Source: CAVVUF01 sp963751425 (GTDB lineage: Bacteria; Chloroflexota; Anaerolineae; Anaerolineales; UBA4823). From it: DNA of 64,000 bases. The notes beneath the pieces are model-generated. The model worked only from the letters and a program-made list of their open reading frames with translations. It was not told the DNA's origin and searched no databases. Location of the stretch: positions 682,001-746,000 of the forward strand of contig CAVVUF010000002.1 of the NCBI GenBank assembly GCA_963751425.1. Direction: 5' to 3'. Position 1 is the stretch's first letter, and the number at the start of each line of letters is the position of its first letter. Shown one piece after another: positions 55,444-63,427 of this stretch. A program made the position numbers and the translations under genes.

Positions 55444-55791
55444 TTAAATCGATAAAGGATAAGTCCATTGTAAATTTTCAGGGCGCGGCCCAAACAGCTC
55501 TATTTCTTGAATCCCAACCAGTTCAACGATTTCCACCTGTACGAAGGTTTCTTCCAGCACTTCTCGCACGACAGTTTGCTGTGGGGTTTCACCCACATCG
55601 ATCTTTCCGCCAGGGATATCCCAATCCCGGTTCTTTAAGCGCGTCATGAGCACCTGGTCCCCATTAAACGCCAAACCAAAGGCTGTCCGGCACAATTCCA
55701 GGGGCGGCAGCTCATCGGTGATATATAAACGTCCTTCTCCTGGGGTGGGCAGCCAGGAGATGTCTCGATCTAGATTGATTAATTTTTTCAT
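55444..55791 (-). CDS. NUDIX hydrolase
   Basis: 115 residues. The NUDIX box is GGKIDVGETPQQTVVREVLEETFV: the pattern GX5EX7REUXEEXGU holds except that Phe replaces the late Gly. The protein ends abruptly (LQWTYPLSI) about 20 residues short of the usual length, and the same frame resumes only after a stop, so a frameshift or a truncated C-terminus is possible. The substrate (dNTP, sugar nucleotide or other diphosphate) cannot be told. Confidence 0.75.
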   Translation of the reverse strand: MKKLINLDRDISWLPTPGEGRLYITDELPPLELCRTAFGLAFNGDQVLMTRLKNRDWDIPGGKIDVGETPQQTVVREVLEETFVQVEIVELVGIQEIELFGPRPENLQWTYPLSI

Positions 55792-55853
55792 ATTGAGGTC
55801 AGAAGATTTAGTATCACTGTAAAGTATACCAGTTTGTAAGGCAAAAAGGGTAT

Positions 55854-55896
55854 TGTGACTTTTATCACATACTTTGCACCGTAGTTTTGATATGAT
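55854..55896 (+). promoter_or_regulatory. CRP/FNR-type activator site and promoter
   Basis: TGTGA (55854-55858), six bases, TCACA (55865-55869): an exact TGTGA-N6-TCACA palindrome. A TATGAT -10 box lies at 55891-55896, with no good -35. The predicted start is near 55903, so the site is centred at -41.5, the class II position for CRP/FNR activators. Confidence 0.72.
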
Positions 55897-55939
55897 GTTA
55901 GTTGGTTTTTATTCAACCTGATTTCCCAAGGAGAATAAC

Positions 55940-56569
55940 ATGACAATTTTCGATAAAATCGTATTGCTTGTCACCGGTCTTGTTGCCCTTTATTTGGTAA
56001 TCTTGTTTTACAGAAGGTACGCTAAGGAAAAGGGGTTATATGATGTGTATTATATGCTGGGCTTCTTGGTCTTGTTAGTCTCCGGTTTACTGCTGATCTT
56101 CTTGGGCTATGATATTCTGCAATCGCCTTTCGTGTTAACGGTAGCCAGCCTGATTCCCTTAGGCATTTCATTGGGGATCATGAACCAATATTACAAACCT
56201 TGGAAAAAGGCTTATGCCTGGTTTGCCCTGGTTGGTTTTCTGGCAATTGCTATTACCAGTATTGCTGGTCTGGAATTGAAGAAAATTGCGGTGCCATTAT
56301 TCCACGGTGTGGCTGGATTGATTATCTTTTTGGGTCCCATTAAAGCTTCAATGGATAAGAAATCGTCTAAAAACTTCTGGTGGGTGGGGGTTGGCGGCGC
56401 TTTGATCGGGCTGGGGGGGATTGCGCTGGCATTTTTAACCTCTGGCTCTCAATTCCTTTTCTTCAGCGCGGATTTGGTGATGGCAATTTTAGCTTCGTTG
56501 TTGCTATTGATGACTTTAGCATTTGCCTGGGGCTTTGTGAACGATATTCGTGCAAGTCAAATTTTTTAA
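55940..56569 (+). CDS. Six- or seven-helix membrane protein, copy 1
   Basis: 209 residues, almost all hydrophobic: about seven membrane helices. Marker stretches are LIFLGYDILQSPFVLTVASLIPLGISLGIM and WVGVGGALIGLGGIALAFLTSG. The protein is paralogous to the one at 60031-60639, which shares FDVLESPLVVILSTIIPLSLSIGL and VGLGGALIGLGGLLLFF. No known family is recognised. It is the first gene under the CRP/FNR-type site and is followed by its own terminator. A redox or energy-linked role is inferred from the neighbours. Confidence 0.72.
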   Translation: MTIFDKIVLLVTGLVALYLVILFYRRYAKEKGLYDVYYMLGFLVLLVSGLLLIFLGYDILQSPFVLTVASLIPLGISLGIMNQYYKPWKKAYAWFALVGFLAIAITSIAGLELKKIAVPLFHGVAGLIIFLGPIKASMDKKSSKNFWWVGVGGALIGLGGIALAFLTSGSQFLFFSADLVMAILASLLLLMTLAFAWGFVNDIRASQIF

Positions 56570-56577
56570 ATTGCCTC

Positions 56578-56608
56578 AAAATGCCTTGCTTGCAACACAA
56601 GGCATTTT
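56578..56608 (+). terminator. Rho-independent terminator
   Basis: AAAATGCCTTG (56578-56588) pairs with CAAGGCATTTT (56598-56608) around a 9-base loop; the T run is part of the stem end. It lies just after the first membrane protein gene. Confidence 0.8.
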
Positions 56609-56642
56609 CTTGGCACATTGGGAGTTACCGTGGAATTGTCCG

Positions 56643-56680
56643 TATTTTGGGGTGCGTGCGTACGCACGCACCCCAAAATA
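56643..56680. repeat. Perfect 38-bp palindrome with alternating purine-pyrimidine core
   Basis: Half TATTTTGGGGTGCGTGCGT (56643-56661) is exactly mirrored by its complement at 56662-56680, with no loop. The inner 20 bases (56652-56671) alternate strictly between purine and pyrimidine, a Z-DNA-prone pattern. It sits between a terminator and the heme-copper-like gene. Confidence 0.9.
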
Positions 56681-56812
56681 AAGGGGTCCACCACCGCAAT
56701 TCCTAAAGACCCATTTTCTTGTTTTTGTCAAAAAGCAAAGCCATGCTCTTGGATTTGTGATATCTTATACGATAAGCGGTTTGAAACCGACCTCGTCAAG
56801 TAGGGAGTCTTT

Positions 56813-58441
56813 ATGCAAGCAATTAATCAAAGATTGAATTATCTTTTCAGCTCTACCAAGGGTTTGATCCTGGTGGCTATTGCCATGATCGCGATCGTCA
56901 CAGCTGTGTGGGGTATGCTCTCTGGTCCCATGGCTGAAATGGGCGTGCGTGAGGTGGTTGTTAAACTCCTGGGCATGGATATGGTGCAAGCCGATCGCGA
57001 AGGCCGCATCATCATTCTGTACCATTCCATCGCCATGGCTGTTATTGCCATTGAAGTGTATATGATCACCAGCCTGTTGATGGTGAAGCCCTTTCTCAAG
57101 ACTGCTGTCAAAATCCTCATCACGGTTGGCTATATCGTTACAATGATCTTTGGGCTAAGCTTCGCTTATTTTGGTCACAACTGGGCTTTTCATGGGCTGT
57201 ACATCTTTGGCTTGTCATTGATATTCTTCGCCGGTGTGCTGCTGGTAATTGCCCTCTGGCCGTGGAACAAAGCGTATTACCAGCCCGATAAAGCTTATGC
57301 GCGCCTCAAGTCGGGCTTGGATCTGGAGCGCCTGGCTTTCTTTGCCACCGCCGTTACCACCGTTATCTCAGCCTTATTTGGCGCCATCCCAGGTTCCTAC
57401 TTCGGCAATGGCTTTGAAGTCTTCCTGGCAGAAAATATCATCCGCTATCCTGAAAAAACGACCATGGAATATTCCGTCATCGGTCACCTGCACATCATGC
57501 TGGCGCTGATCGCCGTCATGATCACGCTCATTATTGGTCGTTGGTTGAATTTTAAAGGCATCTTGCACAAGATTGCCATGCCGCTCATGATTCTTGGCAC
57601 CATTGTGCTGAACCTCGGTGTGTGGGGCGTGGTGACCCCACTTGAACCCATTGCTCACATGATCATTTATGTTGGGGCAACCCCTTCCATGCTCGCGGCT
57701 CTATTACTTCTCATCTGGAGCTGGGGCATGCTGATTCGCACCGGTACGGCGCACCTCCAGAAACCCACTTTCAGCCAAAAGATCAGTGCCTTGCTGCGCG
57801 ACCCGCTTAAATTCGGTCCGACCTGGCAAATGCTCTTCATGAACTTTACCACCAGCGGGATCGGTATATTCATGGCAGTCAAACTGGATGAAATCTTCCG
57901 GGTTTGGCCGGCGCGTGAAGAACGGATCGAATTGACCGGTCACTGGCACGTGCTCTCGGCGATCATTGCCACAATCATCTTGTTGTACTATGGAGATATG
58001 CTCGGTCTCAAAGGCAAGCTCCGCCAATTCTACGGCTGGGGCATCATCGTCCTTTCAAACATCGCCTTTGCATCTGTGACGGTTTTCGAGATGAAGCGCC
58101 TGTTCATCAGTGAGGCTGAGCAGCAGCCGCTGGTTAATGTGCTGATGTACATCATGGATTTTGGCCTTGCCATGTTGCTGCTTTTATTGGCGGTTGTGAT
58201 GGTCTGGCGCTTGAGCGATCTTTTCAAGAAAAAGGGGCGTTGGACGGAAGAAATGGATCATGAACTCTCGCAGGAGGTGTTAAACGAGGTGCATCCTCCC
58301 GACCATCTTGCTGCTGGCTGTTTTCCTGGCTTCGTGCGCTCCAGTAGATTTGAACGCTGCGCCTCCAACCTTCGATACCGGTGTGGACCCAAACACCTGG
58401 GCGCAGATCCCTGCAGGAGAATTTTATGCTGGTCAACATGA
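56813..58441 (+). CDS. Divergent heme-copper-oxidase-like membrane protein
   Basis: About 490 meaningful residues with roughly 12 membrane helices. His residues fall at heme-copper positions: H71 (LYHSIAM, like the low-spin heme His of helix 2), H225 (IGHLHIM, helix 6), H282 (IAHMIIYVG, helix 7) and H377/H379 (TGHWHV, helix 10 HxH). The spacings (154, 57, 95) are close to those of NorB and CcoN. But helix 7 has Ala-His where HH is usual, and the NOR-type Glu is absent. GHLHIMLALIAV and GHWHVLSAIIAT look like an internal repeat. The reading beyond about residue 490 overlaps the next gene and may be a frameshift artefact. A heme O synthase gene lies two genes on. Confidence 0.6.
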   Translation: MQAINQRLNYLFSSTKGLILVAIAMIAIVTAVWGMLSGPMAEMGVREVVVKLLGMDMVQADREGRIIILYHSIAMAVIAIEVYMITSLLMVKPFLKTAVKILITVGYIVTMIFGLSFAYFGHNWAFHGLYIFGLSLIFFAGVLLVIALWPWNKAYYQPDKAYARLKSGLDLERLAFFATAVTTVISALFGAIPGSYFGNGFEVFLAENIIRYPEKTTMEYSVIGHLHIMLALIAVMITLIIGRWLNFKGILHKIAMPLMILGTIVLNLGVWGVVTPLEPIAHMIIYVGATPSMLAALLLLIWSWGMLIRTGTAHLQKPTFSQKISALLRDPLKFGPTWQMLFMNFTTSGIGIFMAVKLDEIFRVWPAREERIELTGHWHVLSAIIATIILLYYGDMLGLKGKLRQFYGWGIIVLSNIAFASVTVFEMKRLFISEAEQQPLVNVLMYIMDFGLAMLLLLLAVVMVWRLSDLFKKKGRWTEEMDHELSQEVLNEVHPPDHLAAGCFPGFVRSSRFERCASNLRYRCGPKHLGADPCRRILCWST

Positions 58442-59174
58442 AAAATATGAAACTACCGCTGCTTACGAGATCATGATTACAGACGTGACCACCGCTCAAT
58501 ACGCCAACTTTTTGAATGAAGCGTTGGCAGCAGGTTATATCCAGGTAGATGGTGATCAAGTTGTGGGCTTCTATCCCGGCGACGAATTCCACGGTTCCAA
58601 GCATGAAGAGCGGATAGACGCTGGTGATTGGTCCTTCATCCCATTAAATGACCCCTCCCAGCGCATCCAGTGGGATGGTGCGACCTTTACTGTCCAAGGA
58701 GGTTATGAAAATCACCCAATGACTATGGTGAGTTGGTTCGGTGCCTGGGGCTACTGTGGTTATTATGGCTGGCGTCTGCCGACCGAATTGGAATGGGAAA
58801 AGGCCGGACGCGGTGCAGATACGCGTCCTTTCCCATGGGGCGATGAAATGCTGCGCGAAAACGCCAATTTTTATGCCAGCCGCGATCCTTTCGAAGATAT
58901 GAGCACCTATGGCTCTCGCACCACGCCGGTCGGCTTTTACAATGGTAACACCTACGCCGGCTATACCACCCTCGACTCAGCCTCGCCTTATGGATTATAT
59001 GACATGGCGGGGAACGTTTGGCAGTGGACCGGGAATGTTTACGAAGGAATGCACTACCGCTTCCTCCGCGGCGGCTCGAAAGATACCTATGATATGGATT
59101 TGAGATTGTGGGTGCGTAACAATGCCACACCAACATACGTCAGTCCCGGAGTAGGCTTCAGGTGTGCGCAATGA
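58308..59174 (+). CDS. SUMF1-fold (formylglycine-enzyme-like) lipoprotein
   Basis: A lipobox VFLASC follows a hydrophobic run from about codon 1 (TTG at 58308; true start uncertain as the run CILPTILLL extends upstream). The rest is the FGE-sulfatase fold: IPAGEFYAG, ITDVTTAQYANFLNEAL, MVSWFGAWGYCGYYGWRLPTELEWEKAGRG, LYDMAGNVWQWTGNVY, FLRGGSKD, GVGFRCA. The Cys pair used by true sulfatase-activating FGE is not visible, so it is probably a structural or ligand-binding member. In this cluster it may be an extracytoplasmic subunit. Confidence 0.8.
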   Translation: MLLAVFLASCAPVDLNAAPPTFDTGVDPNTWAQIPAGEFYAGQHEKYETTAAYEIMITDVTTAQYANFLNEALAAGYIQVDGDQVVGFYPGDEFHGSKHEERIDAGDWSFIPLNDPSQRIQWDGATFTVQGGYENHPMTMVSWFGAWGYCGYYGWRLPTELEWEKAGRGADTRPFPWGDEMLRENANFYASRDPFEDMSTYGSRTTPVGFYNGNTYAGYTTLDSASPYGLYDMAGNVWQWTGNVYEGMHYRFLRGGSKDTYDMDLRLWVRNNATPTYVSPGVGFRCAQ

Positions 59175-60034
59175 GTGCTTTTTCAGCCAAACCCCGCCTA
59201 TACTGGCGCCTGATCAAAAGCTGGCAGACCGCTTTGCTGCTCTCCACGGGGATGGCGGGCTACCTGAGTGCCAGCCATGCGCCTATCCATTGGGGAATCT
59301 TTCTGGGCCTATGCGCCAGCTTGTTTTTAGCAATCAGCGGCAGCACAGTGTTGAATATGTGGTACGACCGCGATATTGATGCCAAAATGCGCCGCACCTG
59401 CAGCCGCCCGCTTCCGAAAGGCCTTGTCACCCCGGGTGAGGTTCTCCGTTTGGGATTGGTGCTTTCTTGCTTGGGGGTTGGTTGGGCTCTGTTCATCTCT
59501 CCGTCTTACGGGTTGGTGGTTTTTGCCGGTTTGTTCTTGGATGTCGTCGTTTATACTATCTGGCTCAAACGTCTGACCGCCTGGTCAATTGTGTGGGGAG
59601 GAATTTCAGGGGGTATGCCCATCCTGGCTGGACGCGTCCTGGCAGTGGGACATGTCGATTGGATCGGAATATTGCTGATGGCAGCTGTACTCTTCTGGAT
59701 TCCGACTCATATCTTGACTTTCAACATGCGCTATTTCGAGGATTACCAGGCTGCCGGGGTGCCCACCTTTCCCTCGGTTTATGGATTTGACGCCACCCGT
59801 AAAATCATTGCCGCTTCCAGCCTTCTGGCTGCTCTGGCGATGGGTGGCGCGGCTGTTTGGATTGGTACCACGGCTGGCGCCCTGCGCCTCATGGTAGTCT
59901 TGAGCTCAGGGCTTCTGCTCCTGGCTTTGACCACCTGGATGCATCCCTCAGAGAAGATCAATTTTGGGCTGTTCAAGTATGCCTCTTTATTCATGCTGTG
60001 CTCTATGCTGGTGCTGGCTTTTGGGACTGGATGA
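59171..60034 (+). CDS. ctaB: Heme O synthase (protoheme IX farnesyltransferase)
   Basis: ATG 59171 overlaps the previous stop (ATGA). 287 residues, about eight or nine membrane helices. The first Asp-rich motif reads NMWYDRDIDAKMRRTCSRPLPKG (about residues 61-83), and the second region is RYFEDYQAAGVPTFPSVYG (about 186-204); both are UbiA-type, and the MxRTxxRPLxxG variant is specific to CtaB/CyoE. It would farnesylate heme B to heme O. Its presence beside the heme-copper-like gene argues that that protein carries an O- or A-type heme. Confidence 0.9.
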   Translation: MSAFSAKPRLYWRLIKSWQTALLLSTGMAGYLSASHAPIHWGIFLGLCASLFLAISGSTVLNMWYDRDIDAKMRRTCSRPLPKGLVTPGEVLRLGLVLSCLGVGWALFISPSYGLVVFAGLFLDVVVYTIWLKRLTAWSIVWGGISGGMPILAGRVLAVGHVDWIGILLMAAVLFWIPTHILTFNMRYFEDYQAAGVPTFPSVYGFDATRKIIAASSLLAALAMGGAAVWIGTTAGALRLMVVLSSGLLLLALTTWMHPSEKINFGLFKYASLFMLCSMLVLAFGTG

Positions 60035-60639
60035 AAATCTCTGCCCTCGACCGGATATTTCTGTTCGGCGCCAGCCTGTTAGCCGCTTACCAGGTGGTAG
60101 TTGGTATTGAAGGATTAAGTTCTTTCACCATTTTGTGCTACACGGTGGGTTTTGGGGTCATCCTGGTGGCTTGCTTGTTGATGATCATCTTGGGGTTTGA
60201 TGTGCTGGAAAGCCCCCTGGTGGTGATCTTATCCACGATCATCCCCCTCAGCCTGTCAATTGGACTAGTCTCGGAATTCTTTCCTGCTTGGCTGCCAGTT
60301 TACCTGGTTTTTTCTGGATTGGGCTTGCTGGCCATTATTCTAACTCGGACGGTGATGCGCAGCAATTTATCCGTCCTTGTCCTGGCAGTTGTGCATGGGA
60401 TCGCCGGTTTGGTGATCTTTGGATTGCCGATCTATCTGACAATGAATGGAATCACCCCGCCTGGTTTCATTCTAGTAGGATTAGGTGGTGCTCTGATTGG
60501 CTTGGGGGGCTTGCTGCTTTTTTTTATGCGCACCGGCAGCCCTCTACTTTCAAAAGATGTGATCCTCAAGCTTTTTCCGGTTCTGCTTTTGTTGACAACT
60601 GCAGCCTTCGTGGCTGGGTTTGTGTTGGTAAAAAAATAA
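60031..60639 (+). CDS. Six- or seven-helix membrane protein, copy 2
   Basis: ATG 60031 overlaps the ctaB stop by four bases; 202 residues, about seven helices. It is a paralogue of the protein at 55940-56569: shared LGFDVLESPLVVILSTIIPLSLSIGL and LVGLGGALIGLGGLLLFFMRTG. The two flank the heme-copper-like gene, so both probably serve that system. No catalytic residue or known family seen. Confidence 0.72.
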   Translation: MKISALDRIFLFGASLLAAYQVVVGIEGLSSFTILCYTVGFGVILVACLLMIILGFDVLESPLVVILSTIIPLSLSIGLVSEFFPAWLPVYLVFSGLGLLAIILTRTVMRSNLSVLVLAVVHGIAGLVIFGLPIYLTMNGITPPGFILVGLGGALIGLGGLLLFFMRTGSPLLSKDVILKLFPVLLLLTTAAFVAGFVLVKK

Positions 60640-60661
60640 CTAAATTTAGAAGGAGGATTCG

Positions 60662-61376
60662 ATGGCAAGGAACAGCGTTTTTGGGAAGGTTTTACGGATT
60701 GTGGGCATTGTTTTAATGGGCATTACGGCCGCTTTCACCTTGATGGGCGGCGCAGGGAACCACCTGTGTGGCCCTGGCTGCTGAGAAATTCGGTGAACGG
60801 ATGGCCCCGTTGGCTCCCTACAAATGGTTGTATATCCTCTTCGTCCTGGTTACCCTGGCGGTTGGAGTCATGGGAGTCCGGGCTGTGATCCTATTGATCA
60901 AGGGTCGCCCGAATGCCTATCGCTTTACGATCACTACCCTGGCTCTGGGTACCTTGGTAGGTGTAATCCACATGGCGGTATCCCGCAGCCTGCGCGGCAG
61001 CTCGATGCCAGTGGATGGGGTAGTTTATATGACCGTTTTGACCCTGGTGGTGTTTCTGGTCTTTCGTATACCGGCCATTTGGCAGGCAGTAAATTTCGAA
61101 AAACCCTCTCCTGACCAGGATCTCCCAAGGAACGCGGCTGCCATCACTCTCTTGTTTTCCAGCCTGCTCACACTGACCGTACAGGTCTGGGCTGGCCCGA
61201 CCCATATGATGGATGGAGTCAATTATGCGGATGCCTGGCATACCCAGCTAACCCTGCTAGGTTGGGCGCTGGGACTGCTTGGGGTGCTACTGCTGTTTAC
61301 CTCTCCGTTGAAGAAGCTCATTCGAAAGTTTACCGTTTCTCGACAGGAAACAGATCATACAACTGCTTTATCCTGA
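60662..61376 (+). CDS. Membrane protein with GTTC motif (one frameshift)
   Basis: ATG 60662 follows AAGGAGG. MARNSVFGKVLRIVGIVLMGITAAFTLMGGAG is the first helix; one extra G near 60756 gives a stop, and deleting it continues GTTCVALAAEKFGERMAPLAPYKWLYILFVLVTLAVGVMGVRAV. Four or five further helices. Repaired length 237 residues. The GTTC loop, with its Cys, is my only motif; similar uncharacterised proteins seem common in Anaerolineae (memory, not searched). It ends the cluster. Confidence 0.68.
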
Positions 61377-61379
61377 GCC

Positions 61380-62150
61380 ATGTACGATTCTTTCAGCGCG
61401 AACTATGACCGTTTCGTCAACTGGCCTGGGCGCCTGTCGATGGAATTGCCTTTCATCCAGCAGCAGCTCAGGTTAGTCAACTCGTCCCAAAATGGGGATG
61501 TGTCCGTTTTGGATGCTGCCTGTGGAACCGGTATGCACGCCATTGCCCTGGCAAAGCTGGGTGTCTTGGCGGCAGGCGCCGATCTGAGCGCCGGGATGAT
61601 TCAGAAAGCGCGCCTCAATGCGCAGGAGGAGAGCTTAGCTGTGCGTTTCGAGGCAATAGGCTTTGGAGGGTTGGCAGCTGTATTTGGCAAGCATGCATTT
61701 GATGCTGTGCTCTGCCTGGGAAATTCACTGCCGCATCTTTTATCGCTGAGTGATCTGGCGGCTGCCCTGGCTGATTTTGCGGCTTGCCTTAAGCCGGGCG
61801 GGCTGCTTTTGACCCAAAACCGAAACTTCGATGCCGTTCTTTCCCGGCAGGAGCGTTGGATGGAGCCCCAATCTCACCGTGAGGGGGGCCAGGAATGGAT
61901 ATTTTTACGCTTCTATGATTTTCTCCCCAATGGCCTTTTGGGTTTTAATATTCTCACCCTTCAGCGAGAAGATCAGGCTGCCTGGACACAGTCGGCGGTC
62001 GAATCTTTGCTATATCCCCTGCGGCAGGTGGAGCTTTCGCAGGCCTTGGCTGCCGCAGGCTTTCGAGACATTACTTTATATGGAAATTTAGCGGGTGCGC
62101 CTTTCGACCCGCAAACCAGTGGAAATCTGGTCGTCGGCGCAAGAGTATAA
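61380..62150 (+). CDS. Class I SAM-dependent methyltransferase
   Basis: 256 residues. The SAM-binding core is VLDAACGTGMHAIALAKLG (about residues 42-60), then GADLSAGMIQKAR (acidic loop II), VLCLGNSLPHLLS and LKPGGLLLTQN (post-II strand). The pattern fits a generic small-molecule methyltransferase (Methyltransf_25); the substrate is unknown. It follows the membrane protein by three bases, so may be cotranscribed. Confidence 0.85.
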   Translation: MYDSFSANYDRFVNWPGRLSMELPFIQQQLRLVNSSQNGDVSVLDAACGTGMHAIALAKLGVLAAGADLSAGMIQKARLNAQEESLAVRFEAIGFGGLAAVFGKHAFDAVLCLGNSLPHLLSLSDLAAALADFAACLKPGGLLLTQNRNFDAVLSRQERWMEPQSHREGGQEWIFLRFYDFLPNGLLGFNILTLQREDQAAWTQSAVESLLYPLRQVELSQALAAAGFRDITLYGNLAGAPFDPQTSGNLVVGARV

Positions 62151-62203
62151 TCCCTCCTTCCCAAAGGGATGGGGGTAAAGGGGATGGGAGAAATGACTTC
62201 ACT

Positions 62204-62247
62204 TACATGGCACACTCCGGCATGTTACAGCAGAGGTGTGCCATGTA
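62204..62247. repeat. Inverted repeat between convergent genes
   Basis: TACATGGCACAC (62204-62215) and GTGTGCCATGTA (62236-62247), 12-bp perfect arms, 20-base loop. No T run on either side, so not a canonical terminator, but its place between convergent stops suggests a bidirectional RNA hairpin. Confidence 0.6.
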
Positions 62248-62257
62248 GGATTATAGA

Positions 62258-63412
62258 CTAATGTTTCTGATACCAGTATGCCACGGATGAGAAATTCGAG
62301 GCAATCTCATCGAATTCGCCGTGGTGGACTGTGATGTGAATTGATTCTTTGAAGGGAATCCCCTCAGGATGAAAGCGGTACTGGCTGAGGCGCATCGGTT
62401 TGGATTTCGCCCAGAGCATGCTGCCCACCAGTCCGAAGCGGGAGAGGGTTTTCACCGTCAATCCATGGTAAGGAGCGCTGAACTCGGTCTTTGAGCGATG
62501 GCGCGTTTTGGTATAGTACCAGGCGCCCTGGTAATAATCTTCCAGGCCTGTGTATTCCAGGCTTTGTTCTTTTTCACCATCCACCCAAATCTTCGTGTTG
62601 CCCTCCAGGAAATAAAACCCCGCGCTTTTATCTGCGCCTGCTGTGTTGAGCACCACGCCCACGTAATGCCCAGGTTTGCCTGGCAGCCCCATCGACGGAG
62701 TGTCCAGGATCAGGTATGGGTGCCCGCGCGTGGTAGGGAATTCCTCGTGGTAGGCGGCGTGGAAATATCCCTGGTTTTCAAGCGGGCTTTCATCTCGGTA
62801 TTGGAGATAGGTAACTGCTCCATAAAAAGCCGGTATCCAATGCTTTTCATTCTTGTTGACCAGGACCACACGGGCTTTCTTATGGAATGGCATGTGGAAC
62901 TGGCAGACATATCCGCCTGCAGTCATCATCAGGTACCGCGAAGTGAAGGGTTTATATTCGCCAAAGCCCACCCCGAAGAAATCACCCAAAGGTGCATTGA
63001 CAGAAGGGTTTGGCTCATCATCGAAGAAGATCTGCAGCCAGACATTTTTCAATAGTCCCCAGAACTGGTCGAAGCTGAGCAGGTGCCGGACCGCACTAAA
63101 GTTACGTAGCAGGGCACTTGGGGTTATCTTTCCTTCGTTCAAGTTGAAATCAACTGCGGGCATCCCCGTCCACCAGAAATTGATGATCTTGCCTGGTCCT
63201 TTCATCTCATCGAAAGCCCAGCTTTCACCTGGAGGGATGGGGACATTATCGCGGTGCATTTCGCTTGCGAATTCTTTCCAGGAGGGCAGGAGCCCGCCGA
63301 TGGGGCGGTCGTGTCCGTGGGTGGTTACCTGGAATACCCGGTAATCCTTGATGTAAGGTAATCCATGCCGGTCATCGTCGGTATGGGTTGTTTCAATGTC
63401 AGGTCGAGACAT
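62258..63412 (-). CDS. GH172 (DUF2961) glycoside hydrolase-like protein
   Basis: 384 residues without signal peptide. The DUF2961 pattern is strong: GPGKIINFWWTGMPA, LQIFFDDEPNPSVNAPLGDFFGVGFGEYKPFTSRYLMM, GGYVCQFHMPFHKKARVVLVN and GLEDYYQGAWYYTKTRHR. DUF2961 is now family GH172 (difructose-anhydride and arabinofuranoside-active enzymes forming trimers or hexamers with shared active sites). It would cleave fructo- or arabinofuranosides. A PPK2 gene lies upstream on the same strand. Confidence 0.85.
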   Translation of the reverse strand: MSRPDIETTHTDDDRHGLPYIKDYRVFQVTTHGHDRPIGGLLPSWKEFASEMHRDNVPIPPGESWAFDEMKGPGKIINFWWTGMPAVDFNLNEGKITPSALLRNFSAVRHLLSFDQFWGLLKNVWLQIFFDDEPNPSVNAPLGDFFGVGFGEYKPFTSRYLMMTAGGYVCQFHMPFHKKARVVLVNKNEKHWIPAFYGAVTYLQYRDESPLENQGYFHAAYHEEFPTTRGHPYLILDTPSMGLPGKPGHYVGVVLNTAGADKSAGFYFLEGNTKIWVDGEKEQSLEYTGLEDYYQGAWYYTKTRHRSKTEFSAPYHGLTVKTLSRFGLVGSMLWAKSKPMRLSQYRFHPEGIPFKESIHITVHHGEFDEIASNFSSVAYWYQKH

Positions 63413-63427
63413 ACCAAACTCCTGTTC

